Of a DNA stretch of 64,000 bases, positions 24,722-36,235 are shown one piece after another; position 1 is the first letter of the stretch; every line of letters begins with the position of its first letter. Below the pieces are notes generated by a model. That model made no database searches and was not told the origin of the DNA. It was given only the letters and a program-made list of their open reading frames with translations. Source of the stretch: Ovis canadensis (Eukaryota > Chordata > Mammalia > Artiodactyla > Bovidae); contig NC_091245.1 of assembly GCF_042477335.2 (NCBI RefSeq), positions 116,408,501 to 116,472,500 on the forward strand, written 5' to 3'. A program made the translations under genes and the position numbers.

Positions 24722-25137
24722 CTCAGAGAGGTTCACTGAGTTACAAGGAGAAGAGAAGATGGAGGGGGTAGTTAGAGGTAACTGGAATGAGATGTGGTGA
24801 GATCAAAAGAGGAGAGAGCAAGCTAGCCAGTAGTCACTTCCTTATGTGCGCTCTATAGTCTGGACCGCTCAGAGGTATTTACAGAGTTATACAGGGAAGA
24901 GGAGAGGGAGGAAGTAGACAGAGGTGACCAGGAGGATAAGAGAGAGGAATGAGTAGGAGAGAGACAAATCCTGCCAGCAACCAGTTCCTTAGGTGTTCTC
25001 TACCGTCTGGAACACACAGAGATTCACAGAGTTGGATAGAGAAGAGATGGGGGAGAAAAGAGACAGAGGCCACCTGGTGGAGAAAAAGGAGAGTCCAGAG
25101 GAGGAGAGAGTGGTCAAGCCAGTAATCTCGCTCTCAG
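24722..25137 (-). repeat. Three imperfect tandem repeats of about 148 bp in the L1 5' UTR
   Basis: Units begin near 24722 ('ctcagagaggttcactgag'), 24868 ('ctcagaggtatttacagag') and 25015 ('cagagattcacagagttgg'). Units 1 and 2 share a 'ttcctta.gtg..ctcta..gtctgga' end. All units are purine-rich on the + strand. Confidence 0.75.
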
Positions 25138-26752
25138 GTAAACTTGGGTAGTAAAGTTTGGGTTTTTAAATGTACAAAATTGACAACAAAAACCTAAGAG
25201 CAAAGATTAAAAATCTAGAGTAGAGGTTGGATTTTCAAAGATACAATATTAAAGAAAAGCAGAAGGAAAAAGGAAGAAAGAAAAAAAAAAAGAATTATTA
25301 AAAAAAAACAAAAACACCAACAACCATCCAAAGAGTATATATGGTGTTTGCCTTAAAAAAAAAAGTCTTTTTTTTAAAATAGTAATAATAGGTTATAGAA
25401 ATAAAAATTAGAGGAGAAATAGAAGACTTAACAATTAAAAAAAAGCTAGAAAAAAAAAGAAAAAAAAAACAAAAAAGCAAAAAGCAAAAAAAAAAAAAAA
25501 GGAATGATTTTAAAAATATTAAAAATATAACTTGCCCTTCTCTGATGTTATGGGCCGTGTGGGCTCACTTCCAAGGTGGTTCCCTCTGTTTAACTTCTGT
25601 TTGCTGGTTTTTTAGGCTCACTAGTTCAGTCGCGCTGTGGGGAGGGGGGATGCTGCAAACAAATAGCACTGTCGTGTGCACACAGTATCTCTGCTCCGCT
25701 TGACCTGTCCTTTCTCTCGGTGCACAAACCGCTCCGGCTCTATGATGCTCAGCCGGGAACCGTCTGGGGCCGGCCCTAGGCTGCGTGCACTTCCTCGGTC
25801 CAAGCTGCTCAGGTTCGGCGCTCAGGCAGCCCTCAGAGGCACAAATGCTGCTGGGACTGCGCTTTGTGCCCTTCCCAGGTCTGAGTAGCTCAGGAGTTTG
25901 GTGAGCGCGATCGCCATGGCTTGTCACCTTTTCCGCCGCTGCCACTCAGCTCTCTGGGTGGACCACTGGTGCACCCCGTGAGGCAGACTGTGACTGTCCA
26001 GCACCCCCAGAAGTCATAGCAAAGGAGCCTGCTTGCAGTTAGGTACGTAAAGTCTCTCCGGGTCTGCAATTGCCCCTTTCCAGTCCTTACGGCTCTGGCT
26101 GCCTGTCCCCGGCGGGGAATGGTCTGCAGCCGGCTTTTTCCGTTCGGTCCTTTGTTCTGTGCTCGGTCCTGGCGGTATCTTATGTTTGAGCTTTTCGCGT
26201 GGTAGCTATCCCACAGTCTGGTTTGCTAGCCCAAGTTAGATCGTTCTGGTTGCGCGTGGGGCATTCCTGCCCGATTCTTGCAAAGCACTGCAGCCCACGC
26301 CTCCGGCGCGTCCCTGCCCTGCCCCCACTTCCCAATGGCGGATGCAGGCGTCTGTGCTGCTTTTCCGCTGGGGGAGTTACTGGTGGGCTTGTAATCTGTT
26401 GGTTTTAATTATTTTTCTATTTTTCCTTCCTATTATGTTGCCCTCTGTGTTTCCAAGGCTCACCACAGACTCGGCAGGGAGAGTGTTTCCTGGTGTTTGG
26501 AAACCTCTCTTCTTAAAATTCCCTTCCCGGGACGGGCTTCCCTTCCCGGGACGGAGCTCCCTCCCCACCTCCTTTGTCTCCTTTTTCGTCTTTTATATTT
26601 TTTCCTACCTGTTTTTGAAGACAACGGTCTGCTTTTCTGGTTGCCTGATGTCCTCTGCCAGCCTACAGAAGTTGTTTTGTGGAGTTTGCTCAGCGTTGAA
26701 ATGTTCTTTTGAGGAATTTGTGAGGGAGAAAGTGATATTCCCATCCTATTCC

Positions 26753-26764
26753 TCCGCCATCTTT
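26753..26764 (-). promoter_or_regulatory. YY1-like site at the L1 5' end
   Basis: In L1 sense, AAGATGGCGG lies about 13 bases after the start of the element's G-run. A YY1 site with the core AAGATGGC is known at the 5' end of human L1, where it positions transcription start. The matching place here supports an untruncated 5' end. Confidence 0.7.
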
Positions 26765-26789
26765 CCCTCCCCCCTCCCCCAGGTGTTTT

Positions 26790-27660
26790 GAGACAATCAT
26801 GAACCACACAGATTTTCAGTAGATGAAAACTTTAACCCTAATTTTCTTTGGTGATATGCCTCAGTTCAGCATTTGAAAGGATTACAGTAAACAGAAGGGG
26901 CTATCATATCAATTTGCTCAATCAGTGTGTAAAACTATAGGGCTACCTTTCCCTGAAGTCTGGAGAAATAGCCCTGTCCTGACTGAAGTTCTAATCAGAG
27001 TCCAAGGTACTTCCTTGCATTTCTCCAGTGTCTTCAATCATCCACCAGAATATATTTCAATTCCCATCTCAGAAACTTCGGAGTAGCCTTTACAGAGATC
27101 ATTTGATACTGAGATAGAGGATTTCAAGAGAGGGAAACAATTAAATTCCAGTGGACTTGCCATGTAAACGCTGAGAATAGTTTATTATTCACAATATCTA
27201 CACTCATCCTAATGGAAATTAAGAATCACATGCTTGAGTCTATTTTTTTAACCCAAATATTGACAGGTGGTGAGCAGGTGGAGCCATGCAGTACTTGTCA
27301 GGGATGTGTCTGACTGGTACGCAGAGGAGGGATGAAGATCTGAGTGAACGATAGCAGCACAGTTGTTCCTTTCCTGTTGTTGTTGAGTGACACTTGGATA
27401 TATCACTAAACATATAAAAATAGAAACTCTGTGTCAGCCTTCTTGTACAGGGTGCTGTGCTGCAGCACTTAAATCTGAATGTCAGTATGCCACTATCGTT
27501 ATTTATAGAGGAGACCTGTATAAACATTTTGAGAGCAACGGAGGAAGAGGGAGAAAGAGAAAAGTGAACATGAGAGGGAAAGTACTCAGAATATTGTGTT
27601 CATTAATTGAGCATCTAACTTTATATATTTGGGAGTGATAATTCATATTTGTATAGGAAT
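26790..27660. other. No gene or repeat recognised
   Basis: Unique-looking DNA between the full-length L1 and a Bov-tA. Short open frames on both strands have no recognisable features. Confidence 0.4.
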
Positions 27661-27671
27661 GTACATTTTGA

Positions 27672-27880
27672 GTGCTTCTCCAGTGGCTCAGTGGTAAAGA
27701 ATCCCCCTGAAATGCAGGAGATGCATGAGACATGGGTTCCATCCCTGTGTTGGGAAGAATTCTGGAGGAGAGCATGACAACTCACTCCAGTATTCTTGTT
27801 GGGATAATCCCATGGACAGAAGAGCCTAGTGGATTACAGCCCATAGAGTCACAAGGAGTAGAACAGGACTGAAGTGACTG
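27672..27880 (+). mobile_element. Bov-tA SINE
   Basis: The head 'cagtggctcagtggtaaag', 'tgttgggaagaattctgg' and the end 'gaacaggactgaagtgact' identify it. Divergence is moderate. Confidence 0.85.
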
Positions 27881-27889
27881 TTTATACAT

Positions 27890-28060
27890 GCACAGACATT
27901 TTGCAAGGCACTTTCACATACATCATCATATTGGTGTCTCAAAGAGACTTCTGAAATACAAAGTAATATTTCCCTTCTTGAAGAAGCTTGAGGAGATCAA
28001 GCAACTCCTGACATGTTGCTCAGCTGGCTGGTAGAAGAAATGGATCTCCACATTGCATCT
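27890..28060 (+). repeat. MIR-like remnant
   Basis: 'tttgcaaggcactttcacatacatcatcatatt' is followed by a decayed gap and 'ctcagctggctggtagaag', in the MIR order. Confidence 0.45.
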
Positions 28061-29129
28061 TCAAAATGCAGTTATTCCTTCCCCATATGAAGAAGGTGGT
28101 AATAGGGTAGTAAAGTCCCTAAATAACAGATAAGGAAATTGAACTATGGAGTGATAATCTAACAAAACTAAGGTATGGTATAATGTCATGCCATGAGGCA
28201 TTCTGAGTAGTGAGGACACAGCAATGAAAAACAATAGATAGATTCAGTTCAGGATCTGATAAAAGCAGGGCTAACGGGTGTGCCCCTCCTGCAAAAGGAT
28301 TGCAGTGCGGGGTGAACTCCCGCTGTGAGTCTAGCCATGCACCCGCCTAAGATGCCACATCTGGGATCAGACAAACCAGCCCCTTGGAGCCAGTAACTGA
28401 CACTGGAACCACAGGACAAGCAGCCTGGCAGCTCTCGAACCGTCTTGGAGTCTGCTCCTCACTCACCAAGCAACAGAAATCCAAAAATGTCAAAGGTGAA
28501 GACAAACGTTCCGAGGGAGAACAAGAAGGCAGAGGAGTAGGTGGACATGGAGTATATCTCACTTCACGGATAAATCAGGAATACACCTTCAGACAAACGA
28601 GTCAATGTAGAACACCAGCTGAGAGTAAGCAGGAGTACCTGACCAGTGAAAAATAATATATAGAACCACACAAAACTCAAGATCAAGCCCTGAGCCTTTG
28701 GAGTGGGAGCACTAACTCCCAGACCCTAGACCACCAGAGAACTAACCCTAGGGGGTATCAAGTAGTGAGAATTCACACAAACAAAACCACTCAAATACAA
28801 GACTCTGCATCAACAAACCACTACTAGCACCCTGTGCAGGATGCCTCATCTAAACAACAAACAAAACAAAAATATAAACCCGATCATCAACAGAAATGTT
28901 TACCACCTCACTCAGCCTTGCCCATCAGAGGAAAAACAAACAAACAAAAACTCAGCACAAATCTCACCCCATATGAAGTTTACACAAACCACTGGACCAA
29001 CCTTAGGAGGACAGAAACCAAAAGGAAGAAAGAATTCAACTTTCTTCAAGTAAATAACTCAACATTCCTTGAAGCATGAGAAAAGGAGACCTCAAAAACA
29101 ATAAGTTAAAAAAAAATATTGAAAAGTCA

Positions 29130-29997
29130 GAGAAATACTACACAAGTGAAGGAACAAGCTAGAAAAACAGAAGCCCAAATAAATGAAGAGGAAATAGGTA
29201 AGTTACCAGAAAAATAATTGAGAATAATGATAGTAAAGATGATCAAAAACCTTGAAAACAAAATGGAGAAAATGCAACAATCAATTAAGAACGACTCAGA
29301 AAAATTAAAGAATAAACATATAGAGACAAACAACGTAATTGCTTAAGTTAAAAATACTGTAGAAGGAATCAATAGCAGAATATCTGAAGCAGAAGAACAA
29401 GATAAAATGGTGGAAATAACTTCTGAAGAGCAGAATAAAGTAAAAAGAATGAAAAGAATTGAGGATAGTCTCAGAGACCTCTGAGACAATATCAAGTACA
29501 CCACATTTTAATTATAGTGGTCCCAGAAGAAGAAGAGAAAAAGAAAGAGTACGAGAGAATTTTTGAAGAGATTGTAGTTGAATATTTCCCAAACATGGAA
29601 AAGGAAATAGTCAATCAATTCCAAGAGGCACAAAGAGTCCCACATAGAATTAACCCAAGGAGAAACATGCCAAGACACATACTAATGAAGCTAACAAAGA
29701 CTAAATACAAAGAAAGAATATAAAAAGCAGCAAGGGAGAAGCCACAAGTAATATACAATGGAAATCCCATACACTTAACAGTTGGGCTTTCAGCAAAAAT
29801 TCTGTAGGCCAGAAGGGAATGGTAGGATATATTTAAAGTACTGAAAGGGGAAAATCTACAACCAAGATTACTTTACCTGGAAAGGATCTCATTCAAAATT
29901 GATGCAGAAATAAAAAAAAATTTCAGACAAGCAAAAGTTAAGAGAATTCAGCGCCGCAAAACCAGCTTTACAACAAATGTTAAAGGGACTTATATAG
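29130..29997 (+). pseudogene. L1 ORF1 remnant
   Basis: Corresponds to the ORF1 of the full-length L1 in this window. It has an N-terminal Glu/Lys-rich coiled-coil part (29160-29480), then VPEEEEKKKEYERIFEEIV at 29517. The conserved RVPHRINPRRNMPRHILMKL segment lies near 29630-29690, and the end reads 'ttacaacaaatgttaaaggg'. Several in-frame stops occur, for example 'aaataattgag' near 29210 and 'ctctgagac' near 29480. Non-functional. Confidence 0.8.
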
Positions 29998-30409
29998 ACA
30001 AGAAATACAAGAGAAGAAAAAAGATCTACAAAATCAACCACAGACAATTAGGAAAATGGCAATAGGAACATATATATGTATATGTATATATAAATTACTA
30101 TAAATGTAAATGGATTAAATGCTCCAACAAAAAGACACAGACTGGCTGAATGGATACAAATACAAGACACATATATATGCTGTCTACAAGAAATCCACTT
30201 CATAGCTAAAGATACATACAGACTGGAGGTAAAAAATATATTCCATGCAAATGAGAAGCAAAAGAAAGCTGGAGTAACAATCTTCATATCAGACAAAATA
30301 GACCTTAAAATAAAGAAGATTACAAAAGATAAGGAAGGACACTACATAATGATCAAGGGACCAATCCAAGAGGAAGACTAACAATTGTAAATATCTATGC
30401 ACCCAACAT

Positions 30410-30564
30410 CCCTGGGTTGCGAACATCCCCCGGAGAAGAAAATGGTAAACCACTTCAGTATTCTTGCCTGGAAAATTCACATGGACAGAGGAGACAGGTG
30501 GGCTATTGTACATGGGGCCTCAAAGAGTCAGACACTACTGAGTGACTAAGCACAGCACATTCAT
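30410..30564 (+). mobile_element. Truncated Bov-tA SINE inside L1 ORF2
   Basis: The body and 3' end only ('ccactttcagtattcttg'-like near 30455, 'cagacactactgagtgac' at the end). The tRNA head is missing. 'ccaacat' at 30403-30409 and 30565-30571 looks like the TSD. Confidence 0.8.
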
Positions 30565-32248
30565 CCAACATAGGAGCACCTCAATACATAAGACAAACAC
30601 TAACAGACATAAAAGGAGAAATTGACAGTAACACAATAATCGTAGGAGACTTTAACACCCCATTCACAGCAATGGACAGGTCATCAAAACAGAAAATTAA
30701 TAAGGAAACACAGGTCTTAAATGATACATTAGATGAGATGAATCTCATTGATATCCTCAGGACATTCCATCCAAATGGAGAAGAATACACCTTCTTAAGT
30801 GCACATGGAACATTCTCCAAGATAGACCATATCTTGGGTCACAAATCAAACTTCAGTAAATTTAAGAAAATTGAAATTGTATCAGGCAACTTCTCTGACC
30901 ACAATGCTATGAGAGTAGATATTAATTACCAGGTGGAAAAAGTAAGAAATACAAACACATGGAAATTAAACAACACGTTTCTAAATAACCAACAGGTTAC
31001 AGAAGAAATCAAAAGGGAAATTAAAAAAAATTCTAGAAACAAATGACAATAAAAACACAAAAATGCAAAACCTATGGGATTCAGCAAACGTAGTTCTAAG
31101 AGGAAAGTTTATAGCAATACAATCCTACCTCAAGAAACAAGAAAAATATTGAATAGACAACCTAACTTTATACCCAAAACAACTGGAAAAAGAAGAACAA
31201 AAAAACCCTAAAATTAGTAGAAGGAAATAAAGCATAAAGATCCAAGCAGAAATAAATGAAAAAGAAATGAAAGAAACAATGGTAAAAAATTAATAAAACT
31301 AAAAGCTGGTTCTTTCAGAAGATAAACAAAATTGACAAACCTTTTGGCAGACTCATCAAGAAAAAAAGAGAGAAGAATCAAATCAACAAAATTAGAAATG
31401 AAAAAGGAGAGGTTACAACAGACAATGCAGAAATACAAAGGATTATAAGAAACTATTATGAACAAGCATGTGGCAATTAAATAGATAACCTGGAAGAAAT
31501 GGACGTATGCTTAGAAAAGTTCAGTCTTCCAAGACTGAACCAGGAAGAATTAGAAATTGTGAACAACCCAATTACAAGCACTGAAATTGAAGCTGTGATC
31601 AAAAATTTCCCAGAAAACAAAAGCCCAGGACCAGATGGCTTCACAGGAGAATTCTGTCAAACATTTAGAGAAGAACTGATGCCTATTTTTCTACAACACT
31701 TTCAAAAAACTGCAGAGGAAGGAATGCTTCCAAACTTATCCTATGGGGCCACCATCCCCCGATACCAAAACCAGACAAAGACAACACACACACAAATAAA
31801 ACTATAAGCCAATATTAGTGATGAACATAGATGCAAAAATCCTCAATAAAATTTTAAGAAACAGATTCAGCAACACATCAAAAAGCTCATTCACAATGAT
31901 CAAGTTGGGTTTATTCCAGGGATGCAAGGATTCTTCAATATATGCAAACCAATCAATGTGATACACCATATTAACAAATTGAAAGATAAAACCCATCTAA
32001 TGATCTCAATAGATGCAGAAAAAGCCTTTGACAAAATTCAGCACCCATTTATGATTAAAACTCTTCAAAAAATAGCCATAGAAGGAACCTACCTCAACGT
32101 AGGAAAAGCCATATATGATAAGCCTACAGCAAACCTAATTCTCAATGGTGAAAAACTGAAAGCATTCCACCTAAGATCAGGAACAAGACATGGGTGCCCA
32201 CTTTCCCCACTATTATTCAACTTAGCTCTGGAAGTCCTAGCTACCGCA

Positions 32249-32560
32249 ATCAGAAAAAAAAAAAAAAAAAAAAGAAGAAGGCAATGGCACCCCACTTCAG
32301 CACTCTTGCCTGGAAAATCCCATGGAAAGAGGAGCCTGGTGGGCCACAGTCCATGGGGTCACTAAGAGTCGGACATGACTGAGCGGCTTCACTTTCACTT
32401 TTCACTTTAATACATTGGAGAAGGAAATGGCAACCCACTCCAGTGTTCTTGCCTGGAGAATCCCAGGGACGGGGGAGCCTCGTGGGCTGCCATCTATGGG
32501 GTCGCATAGAGTTGGACACGACTGAAGCAACTTAGCAGCAGCAGCAGCAGATCAGAAAAG
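32249..32560 (+). mobile_element. BOV-A2 SINE inside L1 ORF2, with TSD
   Basis: The two-monomer BOV-A2 with an (AGC)n tail is bracketed by 'atcagaaaa' at 32249-32257 and 32551-32559. An unusual run of about 20 A's stands at the 5' side of the SINE, directly after the TSD. The flanking L1 sequence 'gcaatcag/aaaagaagc' is restored when the SINE and one TSD copy are set aside. Confidence 0.93.
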
Positions 32561-34615
32561 AAGCAAAGCTCTCATTGTTCGCAGATGACATGATACTGTA
32601 CATAGAAAACCCTGAAGATAGTATCAGAAAATTACTAGAGGTAATCAGTGAATTTAGAAAAGTTGCAGGATACAATACAAAATGAATACACAGAAATCAT
32701 TTGCATTTCTACATAATAAAAATGAGAAAATTGGAAAGAGAAATTAAAGAATCAATCCCATTCACCATTGCAGCAAAACGAATTAGATATCTAGGAATAA
32801 ACTTACCTAAGATGACAAAAGAATTGTACCCAGAAAATTTTAAGACACTAATGAAAGAAATCAAAGACAACATAAGCAGATGGAGAGATATTCCATGTTC
32901 CTGGGTAGGAAGAAGCAATATTGTGAAAATGCCTATACTACCAAATGCAATCTACAGATTCAATGTGACCCCTATTAAATTACCAATGGCATTTTTCACA
33001 GAACTAGGAAAAAAAATTCACAGTTCATATGGAAACACAAAAGACCCCAAATAGCCAAAGCAATCTTGAGAAAGAAGAACAGAGCTGGAGGAATCAAACT
33101 TCCTGACTTCAGATTATACTACAAAGTTAAAGTCATTAAGACAGTATGGTACTGGGACAAAAATAGAAATATAGACCAATGGAACAAGATACAAAGCCCT
33201 GAAATAAACCCATACACCTATGCATACCTTATTTTGACAAAGGAAGCAAGAATATACAATGGGGCAAAGACAGCCTCTTCAATAAATGATGCTGGGAAAA
33301 CTGGACAGCTACATATAAAAGAATGAATTTAGAACACTTCCTAACACCATACACAAAGATAAACTCAAAATGGGTTAAAGACCTAAATGTAAAACCAGAA
33401 ACTGTAAAATTCTTAGAGGAAAACACAGGCAGAACACTCAGTGACATAAATCAAAGCAAGATCCTCTATGAACCATCTAGAGTAACAGAAATAAACACAA
33501 AAGGAAACAAGTGGGACCTGATTAAACTAAAAGCTTTTGCACAGCAAAGGAAACTATAAGCAAGGTTAAAAGACAACCCTCAGAATGGGAGAAAATAATT
33601 GCAAATGAAACAACTGACAAAGGATTAATTTCCAAAATATGCAATCAGCTCATACGACTCAATACCAGCAAAACAATCCAATCAAAAAGTGGGAAAAAGA
33701 CCTAAACAGACATTTCTCCAAAGGAGACATACAGATGACTAACAAACACATGAAAAGATGCTTAACGTTGCTCATTATTAGAGAAATGCAAATCAAAACT
33801 ATAATGAGTTATCACCTCACACCGGTCAGAATGGTGAGCATCAAAAAGTCTGCAAACAATAAATGCTGGAAAGAGTGGGGAAGAAAGGGAACGCTCTTGC
33901 ACTGTGGGTGGGAACGTAAATTGGTTCAGCCACTATGAAAGACAGTATGGAGATTTCTTAAAAACCTAGGAATAAAACCACCATATGACCCAGCAATCCC
34001 ACTCCTAGGCATATACCTTGAGGAAACAAAAATTGAAAGGGACAATATGTATCCCATTGGTCATTGAAGTGTTGTTTATAATAGCTAGAACATGGAAGCC
34101 ACCTAGATGTCCACGGACAGATAGATGAATGGATAAAGAAGTTGTTGTACATATACGCAATGGACTATTACTCAGCCATAAAAAGGAACACATTTGAGTT
34201 AGTTCTAATGAGGTTGATGAACCTAAAACCTATTATACAGAATGAAGTAAGTCAGAAAGAGAAAGATAAATATTGTATTCTAATGCATATATATGGAATC
34301 TAGAAAAATCGTACTGAATAATTTATTTACAGGGTAACAGTGGAGAAACAGACATAGAAAATAGATTTATGGACACGAGGAGATGGGAGGAGAGGGTAAG
34401 ATGTATGGAAAGTGTAACATGGAAACTTATCTTATCATATGTAAAATAGATCACCTGTGAGAATTTGCTGTCAAATGGCTCAGGAAAGTCAAAGAAGTAT
34501 CAACCTTTATCAACCTAGAAGGGTAGGATGAGGAGGAAGATGCGAGGGAGTTTCAAAATGGAGGGGATATATGTATACCTATGGCTGATTCATGTTGAGG
34601 TTTGACAGAAAAGAG

Positions 34616-34647
34616 AAAATTCTGTAAAGCAATTATCCTTCAATAAG
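34616..34647 (+). repeat. 32-bp inverted repeat, left arm (L1 3' end)
   Basis: A perfect reverse complement of 35722-35753. The sequence contains 'tgtaaagcaattatccttc', a typical L1 3' terminus. Confidence 0.9.
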
Positions 34648-34666
34648 ATAATTAATATAAATATAT

Positions 34667-35710
34667 ATAAATTCTGAAAGAGATGGGAATACCAGACCAC
34701 CTGACCTGCCTCTTGAGAAATCTGTATGCAGGTCAGGAAGCAACAGTTAGAACTGGACATGGAACAACAGATTGGTTCCAAATAGGAAAAGGAGTACGTC
34801 AAGGGTGTATATTGTCACCCTGCTTATTTAACTTCTATGCAGAGTACATCATGAGAAATGCTGGACTGGAAGAAACACAAGCTGGAATCAAGATTGCTGG
34901 GAGAAATTTCAATAACCTCAGATATACAGATGACACCACCCTTATGGTAGAAAGTGAAGAGGAACTAAAAAGCCTCTTGATGAAAGTGAAAGAGGAGAGT
35001 GAAAAAGTTGGCTTAAAGCTCAACATTCAGAAAATGAAGATCATGGCATCCGGTCCCATCACTTCATGGAAATAGATGAGGAAACAGTCGAAATAGTGTC
35101 AGACTTTATTTTTGGGGGCTCCAAAATCACCGCAGATGGTGACTGCAGCCATGAAATTAAAAGACGCTTACTCCTTGGAAGAAAAGTTATGACCAACCTA
35201 GATAGTATATTCAAAAGCAGAGACATTACTTTGCCGACTGAGGTCCGTCTAGTCAAGGCTATGGTTTTTCCAGTAGTCATGTATGGATGTGAGAGTTGGA
35301 CTGTGAAGAAGGCTGAGCACCGAAGAATTGGTGCTTTTGAACTGTGGTGTTGGAGAAGACTGTTGAGAGTCCCTTGGACTGCAAGCAGATCCAACCAGTC
35401 CATTCTGAAGGAGATCAACCCTGGGATTTCTTTGGAGGGAATGATGCTGAAGCTGAAACTACAGTACTTTGGCCACCTCATGCAAAGAGTTGACTCATTG
35501 GAAAAGACTCTGATGCTGGAAGGGATTGGGGGCAGTAGGAGAAGGGGACGACCGAGGATGGGATGGCTGGATGGCATCACGGACTCGATGGACATGAGTC
35601 TGAGTGAACTCCGGGAGATGGTAATGGACAGGGAGGCCTGGCATGCTGCGATTCATGGGGTTGCAAAGAGTCAGACACGACTGAGAGACTGAACTGAACT
35701 GAACTGATAT
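34667..35710 (+). mobile_element. BovB LINE 3' third, relatively well preserved
   Basis: Begins 'attctgaaagagatgggaat' within the RT and ends 'gaactgaactgaactga'. Two long frames remain: 34683-35075 (130 codons, with RQGCILSPCLFN and a YTDD box where BovB has YADD) and 35066-35692 (208 codons, C-terminal part). They are separated by a one-base deletion in 'catggaaatag' near 35066. A possible TSD 'atataaatt' occurs just before the element and again at 35708-35716. Confidence 0.9.
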
Positions 35711-35721
35711 AAATTTATTTT

Positions 35722-35753
35722 CTTATTGAAGGATAATTGCTTTACAGAATTTT
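35722..35753 (-). repeat. 32-bp inverted repeat, right arm (reverse L1 3' end)
   Basis: A perfect reverse complement of 34616-34647, preceded on its left by an A/T-rich tail. It reads as the last bases of an L1 in minus orientation. Confidence 0.85.
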
Positions 35754-36235
35754 ATTTTAAAAATAAGAAAATAAAAACACACTGTGGAAGAAAAAAAAGA
35801 AAAGAAACAGTAGATAAAATATTTTGCCTTTGTAAAGCTAATCTTGCAGTGGTTTTGTTAGATGACCTTTATAATTCTACAACTTCATAGTGCAAGTGGA
35901 GATATAGAGCCATCCAATGCTATTTTTATCATTTGGAAATAATAAACTGGCCAAAAATACAAAACAATAAAGCATTTTGTATTTCAAAACATTCAGCTAT
36001 CTTATAGAAACTCTTTATTAGCTCTGTGATGATTATTTGGGGGAAATTCTGTAGTGGTATGATGGCACATGTCATGTTCTATTCAGGTCAACACTACATA
36101 GTAAAACATTTCTATATATGTTCAATGAAACTGAAAGGGACCTGCAGGATCCCCGCAGATCAGGAATGAAGTGGCTCAATAGAGCCTGCTAGCACGGTTA
36201 GTTGAACCAGTAGCTTAAGTAGTCACCCCCAAACT
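35754..36235. other. No gene or repeat recognised
   Basis: AT-rich, unique-looking DNA. Confidence 0.4.

Larger units (their letters stand above)
24169..26774 (-). promoter_or_regulatory. L1 5' UTR and internal promoter
   Basis: The region upstream of ORF1 is about 2.6 kb. Its outer half (25560-26500) is GC- and CpG-rich, unlike the surrounding DNA, as expected for the internal promoter of a full-length L1. The inner half includes three roughly 148-bp imperfect repeats (24722-25137) and an A/T homopolymer-rich block (25150-25515). The function is inferred from L1 biology. Confidence 0.8.
19000..26789 (-). mobile_element. Full-length L1 retrotransposon with 15-bp TSD
   Basis: A complete minus-strand L1 of about 7.76 kb. 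The copies of 'tcccccaggtgtttt' at 19000-19014 and 26775-26789 form the TSD. In sense order: a G-run with AAGATGGCGG at the 5' end, a 5' UTR of about 2.6 kb with a GC-rich part at 25560-26500, ORF1 (24168 down to 23254), a 51-bp gap, ORF2 (23202 down to 19384), a 3' UTR of about 300 bp, an A-rich tail, a short non-L1 insert and a second A-rich tail. ORF2 is open and ORF1 has one premature stop. The state of preservation suggests a young L1-BT-type insertion. No other repeat is inserted in it. Confidence 0.95.
30000..34303 (+). pseudogene. L1 ORF2 remnant (endonuclease and RT), split by two SINEs
   Basis: Recognisable parts in order: the endonuclease with DFNTPFTAMDRSSKQK near 30650-30700 and NFSDHNAMRVD near 30890-30920; the RT fingers with [12 protein letters not shown] near 31620; [14 protein letters not shown] near 32008-32048; [14 protein letters not shown] near 32180; [15 protein letters not shown] near 32577-32620; and the C-terminal HMKRCLTLL near 33750 with the [14 protein letters not shown] zinc-knuckle region near 33865, where the second Cys is replaced. 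It ends 'atatatggaatctag' at 34303. A truncated Bov-tA interrupts the endonuclease and a BOV-A2 lies just before FADD. Numerous stops and frameshifts make it dead. Confidence 0.88.
28260..34647 (+). mobile_element. Older L1 element, nearly full length, heavily mutated
   Basis: A plus-strand L1 with 5' UTR-like sequence (about 28260-29120, exact start unclear), ORF1 and ORF2 remnants and a 3' UTR ending near 34647 ('gtaaagcaattatccttcaat'). It carries a truncated Bov-tA (30410-30564) and a BOV-A2 (32258-32550), both younger than the L1. Many stops and frameshifts show it is long inactive. Confidence 0.88.

Noticed and set aside
25565..25945. 126-codon open frame in the L1 sense strand within the 5' UTR (possible ORF0-like gene)
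   Set aside because: It begins at GTG with no internal ATG and looks like chance openness in GC-rich DNA. ORF0 of primates is on the antisense strand.
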